Assembly: GCA_002633005.1 (NCBI GenBank)
Contig: NMRA01000062.1
Coordinates: 789,981-853,980, forward strand
Length of the DNA stretch: 64,000 bases
Source: Phoronis australis
Taxonomy: Eukaryota > Phoronida > Phoronidae
Direction of reading: 5' to 3'
The notes under the pieces: model-generated
What the model was told of the DNA's origin: nothing
Database searches by the model: none
Seen by the model: the letters and a program-made list of their open reading frames with translations, nothing else
Program-made: the position numbers and the translations under genes
Shown: one piece after another, positions 24,901 through 35,200 of the stretch
How positions within the stretch are numbered: position 1 is the stretch's first letter
Layout: each line of letters starts with the position of its first letter

Positions 24901-27900
24901 AAACGAAGAGAACATAAACACGTGAACACACAAATTAAAGTTATTCCCGGATGTTCAAGCGACACACCTGTCATTGCCAGAGACGAAAACTGTAAAACAA
25001 CTTAAAAGGGTCACTGCGTGAGAGAATCAGGCAAATTACAACATTCTGGGAACATGGCATGCTATGTTTCTTAAATTTGATGAAGCGTAGTTATCAATTG
25101 GGGTGAACTAATTTCGAAAACATATTTTTTGTCTTTCATCACTTTTTAATTATAAACAAATAACTAAATATGGAGAGAAATTGGATGACTGTTGACATTG
25201 CCTTTTTATGGAATGCATCCACTTTGCAGTGGCTTAAAATAACAAAAGTCGGTTATCTGATACGCTATCATCCTGTTTAAGAATGAAAAGAACAAAATCA
25301 AACCAGAAAGATTGATTGTCTCCAACCACCATTGACATGTATAGGCCAACATCGAACACTGTGTACTTAAAGCCACATAACCTCTCACCATAGCCAAATA
25401 GATTTCGTGACATCCACAGCCTTCGTCTTTGACAATTTATCAATACTACCGCAGATAGCAGACGTTTTAATTTGTAAATAACACTTCAGTAACGACACTT
25501 TCATCAATTTCACCCGTTTTACACTGTCAATAAAAGAAGACGTAAAAATAGGGGCTTCATTGCATTATGACAAGTACTAAAAGCCTATCAGGAGCAACCG
25601 GGGGGCAATAGCTTAGAGCAAGGGGTTGTAGCTGAAAATGGTGCCAACGGGGGAGGGGAAGTTTTGATGAAAACCAGGACCTCCACACTTTTTATAGCTT
25701 AGGGACCCTGAGTAACCTTAGTTAATATGTCAGCTGATGCAGGGGAGTGCTTGGATGCTGATGTCCCTATCCCACCATGGCAAAGAAAATGTATGAATGA
25801 TGTCAACACCTGCCTGAAGTTTAACGTTGGGTGCACTCTCTTTTGAAATGCTGGTTCTGTCAGTGGTTTACATCTGACCTAAAACATAGATCCTAGTTGA
25901 ACAGGCAAACGTGTTGAACTTTAAGTTCCTAGGACTACATAAATACTGCATTTCTTAGTCTTCTAAACTGTGCTTTGAGGGGTTGATGAATAATCACAGC
26001 TGGAGACTCCAGATAACTTTACATCCACCTCAAAAGTTTTATCGAAACCATGCTCAGACCCCTTATTTCTCAGGCAATCATCAGCTAAGAACGTAGACCT
26101 GACCATGGAAGAAATTACCAGTCGAAACGTTGGTTGAAGAAATGGAGGTAGGTAAAACTGACCTAAAACATACAACTGCCACTATTTGCCATTACGTCCG
26201 TGCCGTGATAAGTCCTTGACAATGTAATTTGGTGTTCTAGCTCGGACGCTTTTAATTGGAAAATAGACTTCAATCATTGCACAGCATATTGACAAACGGT
26301 GAGCTTCGATGTTCACTCTGTTTGCTACTGAATAGCTGCGCCATCTCAGTGGTGAGTGATCCGAAACTCACACAACTATCCCTACCCGTGGGTATCCAGT
26401 CCAAAAAGTCTTATAAAAGTTTACAATTGCCATTCTTTCATAGACTGTCAATGGATCGCTTTGCGCTAGGAACGTTCTACAGCCAGTCCTTCGGAAGTAC
26501 AATTTGCTCTGCTTTACAATAAAAAAATTCAGGACTGACGAGCACCATGATGGCATGTTGTTGTGAATACTTTGCACTTGCATGAGTTGCTGGAGCATTG
26601 GTGAAGATTTCTAATTTTGTCAACATCCGTTCTTGTCACAGACATGTCGCAATTAGGACTTCTGTGGTTCGTGCAACAGCCATTGCAAAACTACCGACGC
26701 TATCAAATTTGGTGGTACATGTAACAATCAAGACATGCAGTTTTCTAAGTCATCCCGCGAATATTTTCACCAGAGACACATTGGGTGTTGACCAACTAAG
26801 TTGAGTACAACTAAGTCGTATGTAAAAAATCTTTAACATGCCATGTTCCCACATTTGCGTGACGTTCTCATGCAGTGACCCTAAAGTTTATAGTAATTGT
26901 CATTTTTCGTGAAATTAAATTCTGCCCATATCCCAGAAAGGAAGTGGTTAACTTAAAGAAAACATCTCCGCGTAAGTGTTTACTGACCAGTATTAGGAGA
27001 TAATTCCCATGAGGCTAGTTCAGATGCGCTGTTCATTGAGCTACGTCTTGGGACTTTTGTAGGACAGAAGTACCGGAAAGCGTATTAGAAGAGCGCACTC
27101 CTTTTATCACAGAGAAGCTGCACTGCAAACTGTGACCTATTTACCTTCTCCATGGCGTCCCAGTCAGTGACAATGCCGTGGTTGATAGGGTGACTAAGGG
27201 TGAGAAGACCTCGCAAATCATCCGCATCTTGGCCCACATAGTACGGCTTCTGGTAGGGCAACGACATAATGTCCTGGTAACAATGAGCACGGGGACATTA
27301 ATCCTTCCGGGGCACATTGCGGCAAGAAACGCGCTAGTCCGATTGGAAATAAGGGGAATGCCATGTAGACGATCATACTTCCGAAGGCATGCTTTGTGAT
27401 TCAAAATTGTTAAGAAAGTAATGAAAGGTTAGCGTCCAAATTTAACTATATTACAAAAAGAAATAGAATTGGACAAGTTTACAAATAGATGTTCAATAAT
27501 GAAAGATTTAATAACAATGCAAAGCGACATCTTGTGAATCATTGTCTCTTTCTCTCCCTCCCTCCCTCCAGGTGAAGATGATGGTAAAGCAGATAGCGGT
27601 TGTGATGATAGCGATTGTGATGATTATGAGTCCGATACTTGCCATATGGTGGAGCTGGTGACAATATTAATGTCGATAATGACCGTGCTATGAAGCTGAT
27701 GATGATGGTAATGTTCATAGCGATCGTGTGATGGTGCTAAAGGTGATGGTGATGTCGCTAGTGGCCGTGATCGATGATGGCGCTAGTGATGATGGTGATA
27801 ACAACAGTGGCCGTGTGATGGTGGTGCGGTTGATGACGACAATGGCAATGATTACAATGGCGATGGTATACGGCAGAGAACCACGATCGTGGCCATGGAA

Positions 27901-28207
27901 ACAGTATTGTTGACTGTGGTAGCGAAAATAATTATGGTGACGTTGAAGCCGTAGGTGAATATGATGACAGCAAAGATTGCTAGAAGGAGAACGACTTTGG
28001 AACTTATAACACTAAAAGGGACGCTGAGATGGAGTAGGGGAACGATCATGAAGTAATACCTACTACAGAGTTTGGCTGTGCAGCTCCAGTTATTGTTGGA
28101 AACACCCACTTTGGCCTGTCTCTTCCCGCAAAACCCACTTTTGATAGACCAGAGCCATTGTCGATAATAACGGGCATGTTATACATGTGGGCCGACGAAG
28201 CCGCCAT
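21916..28207 (-). CDS. divergent actin, complete five-exon gene
   Basis: Exons on the minus strand: 28067-28207, 27145-27273, 23700-23895, 23001-23284 and 21916-22305. All have GT/AG borders; together they give 379 residues (conventional actin has about 375). Exon 1 holds the first phosphate loop [13 protein letters not shown], exon 2 the [11 protein letters not shown] segment with His73, exon 3 [17 protein letters not shown], exon 4 the second phosphate loop DSGDGVTH, and exon 5 [20 protein letters not shown] and the terminal PSIVHHKCI. The introns fall at the actin positions 41/42, 84/85, 150 and 267, known from other deuterostome actins. Oddities are an unrelated D-loop ([10 protein letters not shown]) and His in place of the catalytic-pocket Gln137. 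The start at 28207 is in frame with a second ATG at 28186 and follows an in-frame stop; the donor of exon 1 could shift by one codon. Actin fold and ATP binding are near certain; polymerisation is uncertain. Confidence 0.95.
22306..23000 (-). other. actin intron 4 with a short inverted-repeat element
   Basis: This intron lies between the codon for residue 267 and the last exon. Near its upstream end it holds copy a of a small inverted-repeat element (22893-22953). Confidence 0.7.
22893..22953. mobile_element. GTAGACGC inverted-repeat MITE, copy a
   Basis: Perfect 8-bp termini GTAGACGC and GCGTCTAC enclose a short core with ATGATCAC and TTCCTTCACGAG. Related copies lie at 24367, 36204 and 40287. 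The shared core words are GATCACGCAAG, CGCGAGATATCGCC and AAGCGAAGCACGTGATCAC. This copy has lost most of the core. Confidence 0.55.
23896..27144 (-). other. actin intron 2
   Basis: This 3.2-kb intron follows the codon for residue 84. It contains copy c of the GTAGACGC inverted-repeat element (24367-24459) and otherwise AT-rich sequence with short chance frames. No nested gene was recognised. Confidence 0.65.
24367..24459. mobile_element. GTAGACGC inverted-repeat MITE, copy c
   Basis: Termini GTAGAGAC and GCGTCTAC enclose ATGATCACGCAAATCTTCGC, then AAATATTG and GTAAGCGAAGTGCAT. These are recognisable variants of the core of copies b and d. Confidence 0.5.
27574..27880 (+). repeat. GAT/GGT-rich trinucleotide-like simple repeat
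   Basis: A stretch in actin intron 1 is dominated by imperfect GATGATGGTGAT words interrupted by GTGGCCGTG and GCTAGTG. Open frames in it (27728-27913) reflect the repeat rather than a gene. Confidence 0.8.
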
Positions 28208-28864
28208 TGCTCTTTTTTGTTATGGCACCATTATAGCACGGAATACCAAGTAATTTCGCACCTGAAAGGTTTGTTGAAGCCTAAATTTTAGACAAAAAAC
28301 CTCGAATTGAACTCATAATCATAAAACATGCATATATGCCAGAATCAGAAAATGTATTAACTGATCCCAAATCCTTACTCTAGTGTTTTACTTACATCTA
28401 TATCAAGGAATATTATGAGTCACGTGGTTTCCTCCGACATTAACATTATTACGGATACCATATACACAAAGATTTGTGGGGAAAGCAAAGCATCACCGCC
28501 GGCAGACGTAGTAATATTTCAAGTACTCAGAAGCCTAATTCACAAAAGATACGAACAGAAAGGCTGTGTCTACTGAAAATCAACTTTTATCTTACCGAGC
28601 GGACATCGCTTGCGTGAAACTTTCAGGATTCTGGGAAGCACACGCATTGATTTGCGTTATCCGTAAAATAGCCAATGTCGTCAAGTTACTCAACCTGACT
28701 TCAAAGACCTACGAGCAAATTATTTCAAAAAAGTTAAATCAAAACATAAATTTTCTGACCTGGCATACGTTGCACGCAGTGTCACTACACGGTAAACGTG
28801 CTAATTATTACGTTAATGTCTGAATTCCATACACCATTAAATAGCACGTGATGGCGTCTGCGCA

Positions 28865-29745
28865 ATGAGTGTGCAGATCAGATTTCATCGACAATTCGAA
28901 ACTGGCCTTAGTGCCTCTTCTATCCAGTTCCGTGTCTCAGCCATTAGTTTTGCCCGCAAACTGGACAACTTCCGTGACACTACCTCCTACTTTTAGTCAA
29001 AAAGCTCCTCAAAGGCGCTTTCAATCTTCGCTCATCTACTGACAAACGCATGCCTATTACTTTAGTTTTGCGGCAACGGTTATTCGACGCCTGTTCTTCC
29101 GCACTCGGTTCTTTTACTGACTCTGTTCTTGCCCGTGCCATGTTCCTTCTAGCCTTTCACGCCTTTCTCAGAGTCGGAGAATTCAAAGTCGCCTCCTAAT
29201 CTCTCACTTCCCATGTCATCTAGGTTAGAGAAGTCGTCTTCCCGCCAGCTGACGATTCTGTGGTCATCACCACCCGTACTTTCAAGCACAGCTCTGGCCC
29301 ACTCTCCCTTACTAACCCTTCCACCCAATCTCACCATTGCTCCGTAGCCTAACTTCGTACTCTTGTATCTTTCAGGCCAGTCCAGGCTCCCTACTCCAAC
29401 ATCTTAGCAGATCACCGGTCACCCGTTCCTGCTTCAACTCCATGTTTACTAAAGTAATTCCCTTTACAAACCTCGACACAAAGCCCTATAAGTTTCATAC
29501 TACAGCTTTACCAACGGCGCGGCCACGTCAGCGGCCAGCCGTGGCATCCCCGAACCGGTGATCCAACGGATGGGACGCTGGAAATCTGATGCCCTAAGAA
29601 CTACGTCGGCATGTACATGTACAAGTATGCTTTTTCCTCTTAACCAAGTATCCCACTCCTACCGGGAAGTCTGTTGTTTCAGCTCCCCATATCCCCACTT
29701 TACTTTTCAGCCTCTTACATCTACGTCTGTCACAATTTAGATGTT
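28865..29745 (+). pseudogene. tyrosine recombinase of a DIRS/Crypton-like mobile element, broken
   Basis: Read on the plus strand across frameshifts, this region gives ETGLSASSIQFRVSAISFA, then STDKRMPITLVLRQRLFDAC, then LARAMFLLAFHAFLRVGEFK, and near 29555 GAATSAASRGIPEPVIQRMG followed by RWKSDALRT. This is the order of a tyrosine recombinase catalytic domain: the R-x-GE box, then the H-x-x-R box region and the GRWxSDA segment. In-frame stops occur in the core. In the second box the expected H-SFRIGAAT reads YSFTNGAAT, so the catalytic His and Arg are lost. It is certainly inactive. The element class cannot be settled because no reverse transcriptase is adjacent. Confidence 0.8.
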
Positions 29746-29842
29746 CCTTGGTCCTTCTGACAGAAATTCACATGTAAATTTATTACAAATTCAAATTCAT
29801 GTATTTCAACATTTAAGGCCTTGGCCCACATGTTACATAAAA

Positions 29843-30200
29843 TTACAGGATAACGCTGAGCAGCTTTTCCCTGAGAGCAGTGGCGTGAAATACAAATTTC
29901 ATTAGATTAATCTGAGCAATGGGCTCCGACATTTTCATTAGTTTTATAAACTTATGTTTATTTGGTTCACGCCAGCACCACTCAGGTATAAATGCAGTTC
30001 TCAGAGAGCAGTACATTTTACAAACACATATAAAATGGTATTCATCTTCAATTAGGGATACACAGAAACAACACACACGGTATTTTTGGTCCAATAATAG
30101 ACCAGGCAATAACAACAAAGGAGCTTAAAATTCGTGAGGCTTTACACATCAGTTGGTGCAAGCCCAATCTAAATAGGCAACTGACACACCACAGGTTGTC
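29843..30200 (-). mobile_element. 3' end of a second non-LTR retrotransposon
   Basis: The minus-strand frame 29843-30118 encodes YRVCCFCVSLIEDEYHFICV, then CKMYCSLR, IPEWCW and MKFVFHATALREKLL. This matches the C-terminal pattern R-x-C-x-x-C, IEDE-x-HF, C-x-x-Y, (L/F)-R followed by a Phe-rich helix seen at the end of many LINE polymerases. Upstream in another frame FRLGLHQLMC continues the same pattern. It is frameshifted and 5'-truncated. It does not align with the LINE fragment at 18471, so it belongs to a different family. Confidence 0.65.
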
Positions 30201-31220
30201 ATTGTTGGTCTGACTGTATCTGTGCTTCATTTCTTGCTGCTGGGCCAAGCTAGGTGGCCACTGTATTATCACTTCTAAGGATGGTGTTGAATGAATGACA
30301 CCGAAACATGTCAAGTTTTAAAACCGCTGTTGTTTTCTTGAATATATGCTGCTACTTGATATCATGGAGAGCTTACGGAGGAGTTAAAAATCTGAAAAGC
30401 TTTCAGAAAATCTGGCAATATTTAGTGGGATACCACTATATATTAGAAGCGTGTCATTGAAAACAAAGGTGTTCTCATTTTCTTTACGACTGAAACGACA
30501 CGACCAGCGTCCAAGACAGATCCCGAACTTCCTATCATTACTTATTTTCGAAACAATAGAAAATTATCAATTGTTAACTTAGTTGCAATGTTCGTCATTT
30601 TCACATTTTTTTCGCATTGCAGCCATCGCAACTGGTCCCCATGTTAGATATTTGGTTGCCATGGCAACGTTTTTCAAGATATACATATGCATATACCACA
30701 CCAGCCCGTAAAGGCAGTGCAGATCTGGAAGTATCCACGAACCTGCTTCTTGAGCTGATTGGGAGCGCCCTCCGAGCTACATGTATGATAGAATCCCCAG
30801 ATCTGCCATGCCTCCGACGAATTCGCAATGAACGAGTGCCATGCTGGCGGTCTCAAACGCACGTGTGGGCATTCCATATTCAAGACACACGTCATGTTTG
30901 GATTTGAGCACATCGGTGTTATCTATACAATGCCCCGATTTTTACAATAATGCGCTTTATTTCAAAATTGTAACATATTGTGCAGCAACGTGTGTACGAT
31001 CCCTATTACAGAAACGGATTCATATATGATTGACAGTGACATGCTTCACACAGCATAAAGAAACTAAACCCATTGCTATTCTCATCTGTTTTAACAGGTA
31101 TGAAAATATACTAGTCTGTAATTTTACAGTACATGTATATATGTCGTCGTATTTGCACAAATAGACATGATCAATTACCAGCCAACCATACAACTGGGTA
31201 TTTGCCTTGAAGCAATTTAC
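30201..31220. other. intergenic, no supported gene
   Basis: Overlapping open frames on both strands at 30601-30913 show no family pattern and no splice partners. Nothing else is recognised. Confidence 0.5.
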
Positions 31221-31223
31221 ATG

Positions 31224-31285
31224 TACAGTGTGAAACGACACAATAAAACATATCTACAGTGTGAAACGACACAATAAGACATATC
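31224..31285 (+). repeat. two-copy 31-bp direct repeat
   Basis: TACAGTGTGAAACGACACAA with its tail AA(A/G)ACATATC occurs twice back to back, at 31224 and 31255, with one difference. It sits just before the 28-bp minisatellite. Confidence 0.9.
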
Positions 31286-31303
31286 ACAGTTAAAACGTGG
31301 CAT

Positions 31304-31618
31304 TGGCAACCACCGACAACAGACAACTGTCTCTTGACAACCACCAACACCCAACTGTATCTTGACAACCACCAACAGCCAACTGTCTCGTCACAACCAC
31401 CAACAGCCAACAGTCTCTTGAAAACCACCAACAGCCAACCGTCCCTTGACAATCACCAACACCAAACTGTCTCATTACAACAACCAACAGCCAACTGTCT
31501 CTTGACAACCACCAACAGCCAACCGTCTCTTGACAACCACCAACAGCCAGCTGTCTCTTGACAACCACCATCAGCCAACCGTCTCTTAACAACCACCAAT
31601 AGCCTACTGTCTCTTGAA
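31304..31618 (+). repeat. 28-bp minisatellite, about 11 units
   Basis: The consensus unit has the halves AACCACCAACAGCC and AACTGTCTCTTGAC, and about eleven copies are present with point differences (for example GTATCTTGAC and GTCTCGTCAC). Because 28 is not a multiple of three, a frame through the array passes through all phases. It stays open in several phases on the minus strand, producing the 156-codon frame at 31290-31760, which is not evidence of a gene. Confidence 0.95.
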
Positions 31619-32205
31619 GGCAGTTTGGAGCAATTATCGGCTTGGCCTGTTCTAGCTTGACGCTGTGAAGGGGAAACAAAGAACAGACATGACTGCCAAT
31701 CTTGCTTTTAGTTATGTTGAGATACTGTACTAAAATTAAATTTCGTCTGCTGAACAACACTCATTAAATTAGATTCCTAGAACCTTGGAGGCATCACGCC
31801 TCCTTCAAAGGGAAGATGCTACATAAGATTGGCGGGGACCGCCAGCTTAAGATAGTACAATCAAGGTTTTCACAAGTACACAAGTACGCAGTAGACTTAG
31901 GAAACTTAGATGAGTCCCTATTTGGGACTGTTTCATGCAACCGGGTACAGACATACTGGTTGAAAATTTTAGGACATTTAGGAACTTACTGAGAAATTTA
32001 GGAAAAGAAATTTTAGGCTGAATTCCAGTGAGACGTTGCTACTTAGATCCCGAGCTTTTGTGCTTTTCGTGGAGTTAAAGGAAAACCTTTCGTTGACAAA
32101 CTATTACCTTGCATTCATGTAATTACAATATGCTTCAAGAGAAAGTTTGGTGTAGTTAATCTTGACTTAACAAATAATCAAATCTCGAGTTGTCATTTCA
32201 CTTAC

Positions 32206-35200
32206 GGCTCTGATTTGTTTCTATAGGTTGTATATGGCTTCCATAAAGGTTGCCGGGCGTTTTGTGTGATGAATAGCTTCCATAGTCGCTGTTTGGAGGA
32301 GGAACGTAGTAACCAACAGTCGGTTGATTGTTTGCATGGCAGGGGTCACTGGTAGGGTAAGAGCCACTAGCAGAGTATGGAGGTGGTAAGTAAGGTGGGG
32401 GTTGGCTGGTAGGGGGAGCCGTGATCGCTGGGAGGACATGGGGGTTGTGGCTTTGTGCTCGTTCTATCTGTGCTGCAGTTGATGACTGGGTGGACTGAAA
32501 CCGCACATCCATCCTAGACCCTGAAATATCAACAATATCTAACTTACAAAATTTCAATTTTGGCCAGTGATAGCCGGAAATGCTGCTCGAATGAAGTTCA
32601 GCGAAAGGTCTACATGGCGGTATACATGTACGTACGCACAATGTATATCGAAATATGAGTGCACATGTACTCGTGAAGAAGTCTGCTGTTTAGTTTATCG
32701 AATCAAATTTTACGGATTGGTGGGTATGAATAACAGACGGAAGCTATTATTGATTGGCTGGTATGCTGAACGTGAATGACGTAATCAATCCAAGCATCAA
32801 CTCACAACAGTATGAAGCAAGGCTACCCAAAGATTGCAATTGTACGTGATAACGGAAAACCACAGTCCGTGCCTTTTGCTTTCTAGAATGGACGCAAAGC
32901 TCATACATGTCAATTACGGGAATTACATATTTGCTACGTTTTTTGTCGTTTCTGTAGGGCTACAGCGTACCGCCAAAATGCTACGTATTAAAACGCGTTT
33001 TTTCCGCTGTTCATAATTAAGTTTTCAAATCTTCGCATTGGCTTTTATTGGCAGTCTGTTTTGTCGAAATAATCTCTTATCACGAGCCTTGCTCGACAGG
33101 AGTTACCAAAATGTATAACATCACTCACAGTACCACATTTATAAACAAAGGCTGAAGTGCAAAAATCCCTGCCTTGCACTGCTTAAAAAGGAAATTGCAT
33201 TATACATTTCCTCTGAAAGGTATGTATACATAATCAAAATGAAATGCGATGAATTCGTAGAGCGCTGGCAAGGTCATGACATGTTTTGCATATAATTAAT
33301 GAATCATGGTTTCTACTTGTTTTAATGTCAAATTAGCTTGTACATATCAGCACTGTAAGTTGATCTTAACTGATCCTTGACTAAAGAAAAAAGTTTTTGT
33401 ATTGCCGTGGAGACACTGTAATGGTGTTATGTGTACAGTGCCCATTATATTGAACGAAAAAATAAAAAAACAGTCACAGTTCTCTAATACTTAATAATTC
33501 ATGCAATGCATTTTGACACCTAACCATATTTTGACTCATTTTTGTCAATGCTATGGTTTGCCAAGGTTTATTTTTACAAAATTGCTATAGTTAGAGCAAA
33601 AATGTTTGACAGGTATGAAAACATTACTACGACCGATTACCTTCAGGTATATGTGTGTGTGTGCGCGTGTGTGTGTGTGTTTGTGTGTGTGTACGTGTGA
33701 GTTTGCGTGTACATGATTTGGTGAAGGCAATGTGAGAGACTTACCCACTGTACGCCTTTTAAGCTTACAATGACCCTTTTTCTTCAACCAGCAATAAAAT
33801 TGCGCGCTGATAACGATGAGTACTATTACGCCTCCCAGGACAATGCCAGTGACCATTCCAGGACTGAAAGTAGACATGGATAGCTTTCAGTATTATTGAA
33901 AAAACAGTAGCCGTCATTCCACGGCGAAGTTTTACTGACAGTGACTGAGATAAAGCTACATGTAAACAACATTAAGATAATTACGATTATGAAACTTACT
34001 TGTCTCCGAATCTGCAGCAGTACTCTGCATTTGCTTCCCCGCAGCAATAGGAGTGGCTGGCCGGTTCAAACGGTAGAGGGCACTGGAATATGCCTAGGTA
34101 CGTGCCGTTTGAGTTGATCTCGTAATTCTTACAAATACCAGACCCTGAAGAAACGAATTGGATAGCATAGATCTATTGTCATAACTTGCGCGAAACTAAG
34201 CAATTTCGTTGGCTTTGTCATTTCATTTTGTAGTAAAGGACACATTGTTTTGGCAAAATGGCCGCTATAAATTACTATGATCACTCAAATATTCGAAACA
34301 GTTATTTTCCGGTCATCTTGTCAACCCTCAAGTTTGGAGCGGATTTGAAAATTCCTTACAAAAATTGTTCGACTAGCAAGCGTGGTTACGGGCAAAGGAT
34401 CAACTATTGAGTGCCATGCGGAGAGTTTCAAGACGAAAAATAAACTTGTCTCTCACGGGAAGTACTGATTTGGCATAAAGCAGGTGACAAAACAAATTTG
34501 GGCGTAATCCTTAAAACAGAGTTTAGTATTTAACACCATTCGTGTCTTAACCAGCTAAGAAGTTTGTCAGTAGCTTTACGAAACTAGGTCGGTCAAACAA
34601 TGCGTTCATGTATGTACTGTAGTTTCTGCACTGGCCGAAGAGATGGAAATATATCGGACATTAAATGACAATTGCCAGACTGCAAATGGAACTGCCCTGA
34701 AAAGACTACGTAAATGTAAAGAGTATGTGAGCAACGACTTTCAAGGTTTTGCATCGGCATTTGCGTCAGAATTGAATGGATCTTTTGGTAGAGACGGGGA
34801 AAATAGTGTAGGGTCCCCTATCTTTCGCCTTACATCCGCCTAGGTTCCTAAACAACAGATGGTCTGGGAATGAGACGAAGAAGAATTCTGGATAGCGTTA
34901 TCCTGTTTTGCTTAGCAACTTATCTTGAATGATCCGACAACACGTACTTGTTACGAATGTATCAATTTAATCTGTCGGTATATTCAGTTACTCGAAAGGC
35001 ACTTCTGAACTTACAGCCAATCGAAATGGCCGAATGTCAACTTTCAGCCAATCAGAACGACCGAGTGTTACTTCTTCATGTCACCAATGAGAACCCAGAA
35101 TCATCGACATTTCGCAGTGCTGCACTCCTCAAGATGATGCTGTCAATCGCTGCATCGCAAACGAGGCCTGTTTGTTCAATGTTGACCCCCACTCAATACC

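Noticed and set aside
28430-28560. Candidate first exon of the actin-like gene (GDALLSPQIF-like translation)
   Set aside because: The true first exon, with DNGSG and GFAG motifs and a good start, was found at 28067-28207.
31290-31760. 156-codon frame read as a Trp/Val-rich protein
   Set aside because: It is explained by a 28-bp minisatellite that happens to lack stops; there is no start context, splice site or family pattern.
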